A stretch of DNA of 64,000 bases from Pirellulales bacterium (GTDB taxonomy: Bacteria; Planctomycetota; Planctomycetia; Pirellulales; DATAWG01). The notes beneath the pieces were generated by a model, which did not search any database, was not told the origin of the DNA, and saw nothing but the letters and a program-made list of their open reading frames with translations. The stretch is taken from positions 1-64,000 of the forward strand of contig DASZFO010000309.1 of the NCBI GenBank assembly GCA_035939775.1, in the 5' to 3' direction. Shown piece by piece: positions 9,901 to 16,552 of the stretch. Position numbers and translations under genes: made by a program. Every line of letters begins with the position of its first letter. Positions within the stretch are counted from its first letter, which is position 1.

Positions 9901-11089
9901 CAACCAGGCCGATTTCGATTCGCTGATCGAGCTGATTACCTCGACTATCTCCCCAACGAGCTGGACCGACTCCGGCGGCACGGGTTCGATTGCTCCCTTC
10001 GAGACGAACCTCACGCTCGTCGTCAGCCAAACCCAGGAGGTCCACGAGCAGATTGCCGACCTGTTGCAGCAATTGCGCCGCCTGCAAGATTTGCAGGTGA
10101 CGATCGAAGTGCGATTCATCACGCTCAGCGACAACTTCTTCGAGCAAATCGGCGTGAACTTCAACTTCAATATTCCGAGTTCGACCAGCGGCGTCAGCTC
10201 GATCGGCAGCAAGCACATCCCCAGCCAGGTCGTCGGTTACGGCGACACGGCGGGCAATCCCACGGCGCCGCAGGCGATCGGGTTCGGGCAGAATCCGGCT
10301 CTCCCGATTCAATTCAACAACGGAAGCACATTCCCGGTCGCTCCGCCGGATCTCGCGTCGTTCTCGAACACTACGCCGGGAACGTTCGGGTTTGCGATCC
10401 TAAGCGACATCGAGGCCTTCTTCCTTGTCCAGGCTTTGCAGGGCGATGATCGAACGAACGTTTTGCAGGCGCCCAAAGTCACGCTGTTCAATGGCCAGCA
10501 GGCGTTTGTTTCCGACACCTCGCAACGGCCGTTCGTGACGAGCGTGATCCCCGTCGTCGGCGATTTCGCGGCGGCTCAGCAGCCGGTGATCACGGTGCTG
10601 TCCGAGGGAACGTCGCTTACCGTTCAGGCAGTGGTCTCGCCCGATCGGCGGTTCGTCCGCTTGACGGTCGTGCCATTCTTCAGCCAGATCGGAGACGTTC
10701 AAGAATTTACATTCACCGGGTCGAAGACGACCACCACCAACAGCGCCAACTCGACCGGCGGCACGGACAACACCACGAGCAACTCGGCGGGATCGACCGT
10801 GACCACCGAAGGTACGACGGTCCAATTGCCGACGTTCAATTTCGTCTCGGTGACGACGACCGTCAGCGTGCCGGACGGCGGCACCGTTCTTTTAGGCGGC
10901 ATCAAGCGGTTGACCGAGGGGCGGAGCGAACGCGGGGTTCCCGTGCTCAGCAAAATTCCCTATCTCAGTCGGCTCTTCAAGAATGTCGGGATTGACCGGC
11001 GGACGCAGAGCCTGATGATGATGGTCACGCCGCGGATCATCATCCAAGAAGAGGAAGAGCAGAAGCTCCTCGGCGGGACGCCTCCGTAG
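6962..11089 (+). CDS. Giant secretin (PilQ/GspD family) with TPR-like N-terminal repeats
   Basis: Outer-membrane secretin, 1375 residues, about twice the usual 600-700. TTG at 6962 is chosen as start because AGGAG (6950-6954) sits 7 bases upstream and the product then begins with a clean signal peptide (MNTSSSRLVGTLTLILGLAP, cleavage after AIARA). Degenerate helical repeats follow near residues 47, 205, 273, 365 and 498, each with a core like ARKALAVGDVQRA, then a coiled-coil stretch (about 560-715). A secretin N0/STN-like domain lies at about 782-890, a module GGNQADFDSLIELITSTISP at 978, and the beta-barrel secretin domain from about 1035. The C-terminal signature VPDGGTVLLGGIKR lies near 1302, followed by VPVLSKIPYLSRLFK. 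It probably forms the outer-membrane channel for the machine encoded upstream. Confidence 0.88.
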   Translation: MNTSSSRLVGTLTLILGLAPAIARAMPQAGSVQVWIFAAAVGDDGQSDLAQADDLLRQARKAMAEGHLQLADSCVSRAEALNPKYSIFHIGDTPTKCRQDLNKRLGIRTAPGDHSPASAAAPTDKSSENTPKDPFLTRHDADSSAETTSAAGTNDRVPMRLPPVDSLATTPAPWNSQTAGNYPSTGAPPLRLAPHAAAPTTPKAQSDTLLLGARKALAVGDVQRAISLTEQAKRLQVNYGATDDSPARVETLVRKCSDLASPSNRVDSDAYRHQYAGLLMEESEGLLRWREFDEAERLAMEAKKLPVQYNPIETRPDSLLERIASDRRQGGPSRGPDESRLDVATVGAAASNSLVGRAGPSTANKRQAQDMTRQARAALAQGDVARAEQLARQADGLAPDTAFSGQEDRPSLLLLDIQRARLHGDSSVTTAGGEFAVDAAGRHYANQSIYDPNNDPTHVVTAGTEEPIVRPLPLPPTSGDVRDPAAVDSSGDSAPPAVQAFRQGEKALADGNRDEALRLFRQAYANPEQLDPGTRQRLQDHLQMMSPAQPPRGSGDGLLDAAAARQQLLVRQVSADVSRLQETARKMQAKEPKKALEVLQKARAMVEATADLDSQARQQLLRRVDESIRDMQQYIQANLAQIELDEKNRAVHEEVDQHRKMKLEISEKLAGMVDDYNKLVEERRYPEAEIVAKRAAEMDPDNPVVIQMVTVSKALRRQATDLSIKDEKEEAVVKAFEDVDRAGVPFNDDIRFINKPDWERLTKTRMQLADDKQRRSAGDLEIEQKLTTPVSLKFHQAALGEVLAYLQKVTQVNMHIDQQGLQAEGVTTDQPISIDLTRDIQLKSALALILEPLHLSYVIKNEVLDITSEDKRHGQVITKSYPVADLVIPIPNFGPNGREGINGALWEAYNRLGWGEGNNGAFAGAPPVMAVASDTGAKTNAMLNPAVAAQMRTLGIPGTGQIQTGQPQPNQFGPGGLKGGNQADFDSLIELITSTISPTSWTDSGGTGSIAPFETNLTLVVSQTQEVHEQIADLLQQLRRLQDLQVTIEVRFITLSDNFFEQIGVNFNFNIPSSTSGVSSIGSKHIPSQVVGYGDTAGNPTAPQAIGFGQNPALPIQFNNGSTFPVAPPDLASFSNTTPGTFGFAILSDIEAFFLVQALQGDDRTNVLQAPKVTLFNGQQAFVSDTSQRPFVTSVIPVVGDFAAAQQPVITVLSEGTSLTVQAVVSPDRRFVRLTVVPFFSQIGDVQEFTFTGSKTTTTNSANSTGGTDNTTSNSAGSTVTTEGTTVQLPTFNFVSVTTTVSVPDGGTVLLGGIKRLTEGRSERGVPVLSKIPYLSRLFKNVGIDRRTQSLMMMVTPRIIIQEEEEQKLLGGTPP

Positions 11090-11137
11090 TCGCCGGCTTG
11101 TTCTCAGACGAGCCCCTGTATAACCTATCGATGCGTT

Positions 11138-11180
11138 GCCGCCGCGGCTGTCTTCCCCAGCCGACGGCGGCTTTGCTTTG
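11138..11180 (+). terminator. Probable intrinsic terminator after the secretin gene
   Basis: GCCGCC at 11138-11143 plus GGCTG at 11146-11150 can pair with CAGCC at 11158-11162 plus GGCGGC at 11166-11171. This gives an 11-pair hairpin with a small internal loop and a 7-base apical loop. It is followed by TTTGCTTTG. The T-tract is interrupted, so efficiency is uncertain. Confidence 0.45.
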
Positions 11181-11237
11181 GCCAGCGGTTCGGCGAGAAT
11201 AGCGTTGGGATCGGCAGTCGCGAGCAAGGAGCATATC

Positions 11238-11651
11238 GTGGGAACTCGCGGTTGGTTCGTAGTTGGCGCGCTGATGGCGGGATTGGCCGTTGCCGTGAGC
11301 GCCTATGGAGCGCATGGAATCAAGCCGAAGGTGGACAAGGGACAGATCGATGCTCAACGGCTTGAGGATTTCGAGATCGCGGCGCGCAATCACATGATTC
11401 ATGCAATCGCTCTGGTGCTGGCGGGACTTGTGGGGCGAGTCGGGAATTCGACTTGGTCAATCCATGTCGCCGGCGCGGCATTTCTCTTGGGAATTCTATT
11501 GTTTTGTGGTGGATTGTATGGCTACGCGCTGTCCGACAACCGGGACTATCTCAGCGCCGCGCCGGCCGGCGGGATTTCGTTCATGGTCGGCTGGGCAGCG
11601 CTGGCGGTCGCCGGTTGGAAATCGTTCGCGGCGCGTCAAGTGTCGTCATAA
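11238..11651 (+). CDS. DUF423 (YgdD-type) small membrane protein
   Basis: A 137-residue integral membrane protein with four hydrophobic helices. It matches DUF423 in length, in the N-terminal pattern GALMAGLAVAVSAYGAHGI and in the histidine-rich segment after helix one (ARNHMIHAIALVLAG). The family's biochemical function is unknown. GTG at 11238 is chosen as start because AAGGAG (11226-11231) lies 6 bases upstream; a longer frame starting at 11136 runs through the preceding terminator hairpin and is not plausible. It stands alone between the secretin and the convergent gene pair that follows. Confidence 0.8.
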   Translation: MGTRGWFVVGALMAGLAVAVSAYGAHGIKPKVDKGQIDAQRLEDFEIAARNHMIHAIALVLAGLVGRVGNSTWSIHVAGAAFLLGILLFCGGLYGYALSDNRDYLSAAPAGGISFMVGWAALAVAGWKSFAARQVSS

Positions 11652-11701
11652 CGCCCCGCGTGATGGGCACTCCTCTCGCGGAACGAGAGGAACCGGCCGG
11701 G

Positions 11702-12595
11702 TCAGCGGCGCACCGCATCGCGCAACAGCCACCAGGCAATTCTCGGGTTGCGCTTCATTTGAGCGAGACAGTAAGGGAGATACGCCGCGCCGTAGGGCAC
11801 ATACGTGCGCACGGCGACGCCCAATTCCCGTGCCAGCTCAATCTGTCGGCGCGAGGGGAGCCCGTAGAGCAATTCCAGTGTCGTCGGAGTCTCGGCCATC
11901 AAGAGAATCTCGATTGCCCGCCGCGCCGTGGTTAGATCGTGGCTGGCGACCGCAACGCGCCGGGCCCGCCCGGCCAGGCGGCGGACCACTTCGAGATAGC
12001 CGGCTCGCGGATCGAGATCGGGCGCAGCCGGATCGGGCCACTGTCCCTTGACGACGCGGACCGCCAACCCCCGGTCGATGGCCCATTCGGCGTCGGCGGG
12101 GCTGCGCCGCCATCGACCCGGAAGCGTGCAACCAAAGTGATCGCCGTTCGGCAAAACGTCGGCGAGCGCGGCCCAGGTTCGATCCACCGTTTCCGGTCCC
12201 AGCGCGTCGAAATGCAATCCCACGCCGACTTCGGTCGCCCGGTCTGCCAGGTTGGCGAGCATCTCGCGCGAATAATCGAGCGACGGCAGTTTGATTGAGA
12301 TATAATCGCCGAATTGCGCCGCGGCGAGCCCTGCGATCCCATCTTGGTACGCCGCAAACACGGTGTTCGGATGGTCTCCCGGCGAATCCCAGAACCCGAC
12401 CGTCGCCGACAGTCCTCGCTCGGCCAAACCGCGAACGACGGCCATCGCGTCGTCGAGCTTGTCGCCGGCAATATACGAGCGGGCCGCGATTCGCGCCAAA
12501 GCATGCAGCGGCCCCTTCGCCCGGCCACCAATCCACCGCGCAAATTCACGGACTCGATGCCGCTGACCGATCGCCGAGTAGCCAGAACCGTTCAT
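11702..12595 (-). CDS. Proline dehydrogenase-like TIM-barrel protein, substrate uncertain
   Basis: A 297-residue protein with the FAD-dependent proline dehydrogenase (PutA/PRODH) barrel. Visible landmarks are DYISIKLPSL (the KLS-type strand), GLHFDALG, LAVRVVKGQW, VAVASHD, LELLYGL and the C-terminal VRTYVPYGAAYLPY. In true PRODH that last motif is followed by an Arg-Arg pair that holds the proline carboxylate; here the corresponding segment reads CLAQMKRNP, so the pair appears to be missing. The substrate may therefore not be proline. The ATG at 12595 overlaps the TGA of the upstream acetyltransferase (ATGA), so translation is coupled. Known: PRODH oxidises proline to pyrroline-5-carboxylate. 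Inferred: a related oxidation of a modified amino acid. Confidence 0.7.
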   Translation of the reverse strand: MNGSGYSAIGQRHRVREFARWIGGRAKGPLHALARIAARSYIAGDKLDDAMAVVRGLAERGLSATVGFWDSPGDHPNTVFAAYQDGIAGLAAAQFGDYISIKLPSLDYSREMLANLADRATEVGVGLHFDALGPETVDRTWAALADVLPNGDHFGCTLPGRWRRSPADAEWAIDRGLAVRVVKGQWPDPAAPDLDPRAGYLEVVRRLAGRARRVAVASHDLTTARRAIEILLMAETPTTLELLYGLPSRRQIELARELGVAVRTYVPYGAAYLPYCLAQMKRNPRIAWWLLRDAVRR

Positions 12596-13743
12596 GCGTC
12601 GTGCTCGGAGGGTTGGGTGGGCCGTTTCGCTCGCTTTCCCCACATCCGCCGGGCGCAAACTTCGAACGACTCAGCCAATAGCCCGAGCGCCCCGCGATGG
12701 TTAAATGGGTAGTACCGGAGCGAAACACATTGGCGCTCCTGATCTGTCCAGACCCGCGTCCACGGTTCGACCGTGCCCAGGAATTCGAGCGAAGTCAGTC
12801 CCTTTGCGGTGGCAAATCGCAAGCTCTCGGCCAGCAACAGATTTCCTGGCGAGCAATTGGCAAACGCCGGATCGAAACCGATTTTCAGGAGCCAAAGGGC
12901 GCCGTTATGTTCAGCGGCAATCTGCATTGCAGCGCATGCCTCACCGATCCGCAACAGGCCGATTCGCAGAATTCCGGTTTGGCTCGACCAGCGGGCGAAC
13001 TCGCGAATGAACGTCCCGCGAATGGCGTCGCAGGCTAGCGCCGTTCCGGCAGCTCCTTTCCACGAGCGGGCCTCGACCGCAAATGCGAGGTCGAGCAGCT
13101 TGTCGATGTCATCGGGTCCAGGAACAAGAATCTCGGCCCGCACGTTCCCGATTTGTTCCGCGCGGCGAAAAGCGCGGCGATAATCCGAGCGGCGCCGCGA
13201 GCTGAGGTGACTTTCCGGCACGCCCCAAGTGCTATCGATTGGAATGAAAGGGCAACTCGCTTGCGGACGGACGACGACCAAGCCATGTCCGCGGGCCGCA
13301 AGCCTGAACAATTCGATCGTCGGCGATTCGGCCGGCATTCGGCCCAGCAATATGGGGCGGCCCAACCGAATCGCTCGCCGCACGACCGCGGCCAGCGAGT
13401 CGCGGTCGGCACAAGCGAAATCCGCCGGTTCGTTGAGCAGGCCCATTCCCACGATCTCCATCCGGTCGGCGAGCCAACTTCGGCAGCGAGCGAGCTGGGC
13501 GACCGCAGAGACCGCTCCGTCTCGCTCCGCCACCACCAGCGCCGGCCGCTGCCGGCCCTTCACGGACGCCGCAGCCGCCATCGCCCAGCCGTAAGTCTCC
13601 ATCGGACTAGGCAAAAGTCCCCCGAGCGCTTCCCATTCCGATTGCAGTGCAGCGAGTCGCGAGCTTTCGTCAACGATTCGAGTTGAGATCCCGCCTGGCG
13701 GCGCGACCCAACTGGGCAAATCAAGAACGTCGGTTGACGTCAT
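12592..13743 (-). CDS. CelD/BcsL-type GNAT acyltransferase (FemAB-like fold)
   Basis: A 383-residue protein of the GNAT_6/CelD group. The N-terminal half ends in RRRSDYRRAFRRAEQIG (near residue 185), typical of this family. The C-terminal acyl-CoA-binding half contains FDPAFANCSPGNLLLAESLR and LEFLGTVEPW. Such enzymes transfer acyl or aminoacyl groups to sugars, lipids or peptides; the substrate here is unknown. The ATG at 13743 is preferred because the 97 residues encoded by the longer frame (to 14034) are basic, low in pattern and match no family. It is the first gene of a two-gene operon, and its stop overlaps the start of the PRODH-like gene, so the two products probably act on the same compound. 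Confidence 0.72.
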   Translation of the reverse strand: MTSTDVLDLPSWVAPPGGISTRIVDESSRLAALQSEWEALGGLLPSPMETYGWAMAAAASVKGRQRPALVVAERDGAVSAVAQLARCRSWLADRMEIVGMGLLNEPADFACADRDSLAAVVRRAIRLGRPILLGRMPAESPTIELFRLAARGHGLVVVRPQASCPFIPIDSTWGVPESHLSSRRRSDYRRAFRRAEQIGNVRAEILVPGPDDIDKLLDLAFAVEARSWKGAAGTALACDAIRGTFIREFARWSSQTGILRIGLLRIGEACAAMQIAAEHNGALWLLKIGFDPAFANCSPGNLLLAESLRFATAKGLTSLEFLGTVEPWTRVWTDQERQCVSLRYYPFNHRGALGLLAESFEVCARRMWGKRAKRPTQPSEHDA

Positions 13744-14089
13744 TGCTGAAGATCCGAAGATGCGGCGAAACTGATCCAGGGCGGTTGGGCAGTTCAATCT
13801 TACGTCACGCCGAACGAGCCGCCGGATGGTCTTTGCCGATTTCGCAGGCAGTGATAACCGGTCAAGAAAAAAATGAAGGGCCCTGTTGATCGACCCGCTG
13901 CTTGCCGGGAGCTTTTGCGGCCGGTATAGTGAAACGTCGCGCCCCGAGGGTGGCGCTGTCTTTATGCGCTTGATCGGACTGTTTGTGCCGCCGAGAAAAA
14001 AATCTGCATATCTCTCGACGGCGGTGTCGGCCATAACGATGCGTCATCCGGCCGAAAGTGTTTAACTTGTCCGGCGTTAGGTTCGAAGA
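13744..14089. other. Divergent intergenic region between the acyltransferase and Sua5-YwlE genes
   Basis: It must hold promoters for both directions. An imperfect inverted repeat (CCGCCGAGA near 13990 and TCTCGACGGCGG near 14013) flanks an A-rich tract. I see no other gene, RNA or repeat. The acyltransferase frame stays open through most of it, which can mislead start prediction. Confidence 0.4.
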
Positions 14090-15214
14090 ATGCCTCCCAC
14101 TGTCCTTGATATCCGCAATGCCGACGACGTGCGCGATGTCGTGCATCGGGCAGTTCAGGCCCTGGCCGAGGGAAAACTGGTGGCGTTTCCGACGGAAACC
14201 GTCTACGCCGTTGCGGCCAGCGCTCTCGACCCCGCCGCGACCGCCAGGCTGCTTGCGGCGAAGCGGCGCAAGGCCGGCCAGCAACCACTGACTCTCGCCG
14301 TGAAGAGCGCCGACGACGCCCTCGATTATGTGCCCCGTATGGGCGAGCTGGCCCAGCGTCTAGCGCGGCGTTGCTGGCCGGGACCGATCACGCTGGTCTG
14401 CCACGACGATCATCCAGAAAGCGCGCTCACGCAGCTTCCTCCGCCGGTGCGCGAGGCCGTTGTGCCGTCCGGAACAGTCGGGCTGCGCGTTCCTGGCCAT
14501 CCCGTCTTTCTCGACGTGATGCGGATGCTTTCTGGGCCGATCGTGGTCTCCAGCGCAAACCGATCCGCCGCGGCGGATTCGCAGACAGCGGCTGACGTGG
14601 TGCGGGCGCTCGGAGACGACGTGCAGTTGGTGCTAGACGATGGGCAGAGCCGGTTCGGCGTGCCTTCGACCGTCGTCAAGGTCAATGGCAAAGAGATGGA
14701 GCTGTTGCGGGTCGGAGTTGTTTCGGAGCAGACGCTGCGGCGCTTGGCGAGCCTAGTGATTCTGTTCGTTTGCACGGGGAACACATGCCGCAGCCCGATG
14801 GCCGAAACGATCGCTCGCAAGCTGATCGCCGATAGGCTCGGCTGCCGCGTCGATCAATTGGAAGATCGGGGCGTGATCGTGCAATCGGCTGGGCTGTCGG
14901 CGATGTCCGGTGGTGGCGCGGCAACCGAAGCGATTGAAGCCCTTTCCGCGATGGGTCTGGATTTGGCCGCGCATGAAAGTCAGCCATTGACGGGCCAAAT
15001 GGTCCGCTATGCCGATAAGGTTCTAACGATGACCCGGTCACATCGCCAGACGATCGTTTCGCAATGGCCGGACGCGGCCTCGCGGACCGAATTGCTCGCC
15101 GTCGATCAGACCGATATAGCTGATCCAATCGGCGGCCCTCCCGACGTATATCGGCGTTGCGCCGTGCAATTGCGGACGGAATTAGAAGCTCGCGTGGCCA
15201 AGCTGGATTTGTGA
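14090..15214 (+). CDS. Fusion of Sua5/YrdC threonylcarbamoyl-AMP synthase and YwlE-type arginine phosphatase
   Basis: Residues 1 to about 215 are a Sua5/YrdC/YwlC domain that makes threonylcarbamoyl-AMP for tRNA t6A. Visible motifs are AFPTETVYAV, KRRKAGQQPLTL, the SANRSA loop and GVPSTVVKV. Residues about 222-374 are a low-molecular-weight phosphatase domain starting FVCTGNTCRSPMAE, with the late Asp of ADPIGG as likely general acid. The Thr in the CTGNTCRS loop is the feature that distinguishes B. subtilis YwlE, a protein-arginine phosphatase, from tyrosine phosphatases with a bulky residue there. In Bacillus, ywlC, ywlE and rpiB/ywlF are neighbours; here the first two are one protein and rpiB follows after 19 bases. 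The ATG at 14090 begins the Sua5 fold directly. No strong ribosome binding site is visible. Confidence 0.87.
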   Translation: MPPTVLDIRNADDVRDVVHRAVQALAEGKLVAFPTETVYAVAASALDPAATARLLAAKRRKAGQQPLTLAVKSADDALDYVPRMGELAQRLARRCWPGPITLVCHDDHPESALTQLPPPVREAVVPSGTVGLRVPGHPVFLDVMRMLSGPIVVSSANRSAAADSQTAADVVRALGDDVQLVLDDGQSRFGVPSTVVKVNGKEMELLRVGVVSEQTLRRLASLVILFVCTGNTCRSPMAETIARKLIADRLGCRVDQLEDRGVIVQSAGLSAMSGGGAATEAIEALSAMGLDLAAHESQPLTGQMVRYADKVLTMTRSHRQTIVSQWPDAASRTELLAVDQTDIADPIGGPPDVYRRCAVQLRTELEARVAKLDL

Positions 15215-15233
15215 CGCAGAAACGTGGTGCAAA

Positions 15234-15680
15234 ATGCGAGTCGCCGTCGGCAGCGATCATCGTGGATTTGGCGTCAAGGCCAAGTTGGTCGAACTCGTCG
15301 TCAAGCTAGGGCACGAGGTCGAGGACGTTGGAAGTTACAGCGCCGATAGCGTCGACTATCCCGACGTCGCGGCAATCGTCGGTGAGAAAATCAGCGCGGG
15401 CCAGGTTGACCGGGGGATTCTGATCTGCGGCACGGGGATTGGCATGTGCATCGCCGCCAACAAGTTTTCCGGGGTGCGCGCGGCGCCCTGTCACGACGAT
15501 CTGACGGCCGAACTGAGTCGCCGTCATAACGATCTCAATGTGCTCTGCCTATCGGCCGACATGCTCGGCGAAAAACTGATCGATCGGATGGTCGAAATCT
15601 GGCTCAACACGCCGTTCGAAGCGGGGCGCCACGCCCGGCGAATCGAGAAAATCGCCAATTTGGAAAAACCTGGCGGCTAG
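15234..15680 (+). CDS. rpiB: Ribose-5-phosphate isomerase B
   Basis: A 148-residue RpiB/LacAB-family isomerase interconverting ribose 5-phosphate and ribulose 5-phosphate. It begins [20 protein letters not shown], typical of RpiB. The active-site loop [16 protein letters not shown] carries the catalytic Cys and the phosphate-binding Gly turn, and [11 protein letters not shown] closes the protein. It directly follows the Sua5-YwlE fusion, probably in one operon. Its TAG stop lies in CTAG at 15677-15680, which also provides the stop of the convergent aldolase gene, so the two genes overlap by two bases. Confidence 0.93.
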   Translation: MRVAVGSDHRGFGVKAKLVELVVKLGHEVEDVGSYSADSVDYPDVAAIVGEKISAGQVDRGILICGTGIGMCIAANKFSGVRAAPCHDDLTAELSRRHNDLNVLCLSADMLGEKLIDRMVEIWLNTPFEAGRHARRIEKIANLEKPGG

Positions 15681-16471
15681 TAGCGCGCTAAGTCCTTGGC
15701 GACCGCCAGACCCAAAGCCTGAATTGTTTGTTGGGCCTTTTCGGTCATCATCCGCAGTTCGCTTGCCACGGCGATGAACTGCATCCCCTGAGCGGCGCGC
15801 TGCAAGGCCGCCTCCGGGCTCATCACGTGCATGCCCGTAGGAGTACCCGTCTTCTTTCCGGCGGCCACGACACGCTCGAGCATCCTTTCAAAAGCGGCAT
15901 CGTCGGCTTCGCCGCCGTCCGGCGTGCGCATGTTGGCCCGCAAATCGACCGGGCCGACGAAGATCGCATCGACGCCCGGCAGCCCATAGATCGCCTCGGC
16001 ATTGTCAACGCCGGTGGGGCTCTCCGTTTGCAGCACGACGAGAATCTCGTCGTTCGCTCGCCGGTGATATTCCCCCAAGCTTGCGCCGAAATTGAGCGAG
16101 TGCATCCCTCCGCCAACGCTCCGATTGCCGACCGGCGGATACTTGGCGGCGGCAATCGCTCGGCGGGCCTGCTCCACCGTGTCGACCATCGGCACGACGA
16201 TCCCCCAGGCTCCCGCATCCAACACGCGTTTGATGAGCACGTGGCTTCCTTCAGGAACGCGAGCGAGCGGCACGCAACCGGAATCGCTGATCGCGGCGAA
16301 GATCGTCGCCGCCTGCGACCAATCGATGGCTTGATGCTCGATATCGAGCGTCAGCCAATCGAATCCCATTCGGGCCAACACGCGGGTCGCGAATAAATCC
16401 CCCAACGATAGCCAGGTGCCAAACGACGGCCGACCCTCACGAAGCTTTGCCTTGACGGGATTACTTTTCAT
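15677..16471 (-). CDS. HpcH/HpaI-family aldolase (class II 2-keto-3-deoxy acid type)
   Basis: A 264-residue metal-dependent aldolase of the HpcH/HpaI/GarL/RhmA group, which splits 2-keto-3-deoxy acids to pyruvate and an aldehyde. Landmarks in order: [28 protein letters not shown] (catalytic His), PLARVPEG (Arg of the active site), [40 protein letters not shown] (metal-binding Glu) and [11 protein letters not shown] (metal-binding Asp). The exact substrate cannot be read from sequence. The ATG at 16471 ([13 protein letters not shown]) is chosen because it starts the family alignment; a longer frame to 16540 adds 23 non-conserved residues. It converges on rpiB with overlapping stop codons. Confidence 0.85.
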   Translation of the reverse strand: MKSNPVKAKLREGRPSFGTWLSLGDLFATRVLARMGFDWLTLDIEHQAIDWSQAATIFAAISDSGCVPLARVPEGSHVLIKRVLDAGAWGIVVPMVDTVEQARRAIAAAKYPPVGNRSVGGGMHSLNFGASLGEYHRRANDEILVVLQTESPTGVDNAEAIYGLPGVDAIFVGPVDLRANMRTPDGGEADDAAFERMLERVVAAGKKTGTPTGMHVMSPEAALQRAAQGMQFIAVASELRMMTEKAQQTIQALGLAVAKDLARY

Positions 16472-16552
16472 ATAAAGTAGGGTACGCCGTGCGCGCCGAA
16501 TCTCCGATTGATTATGGCTTGTTTTGTCTTGAATGGGCACACTTTGCGCGCC

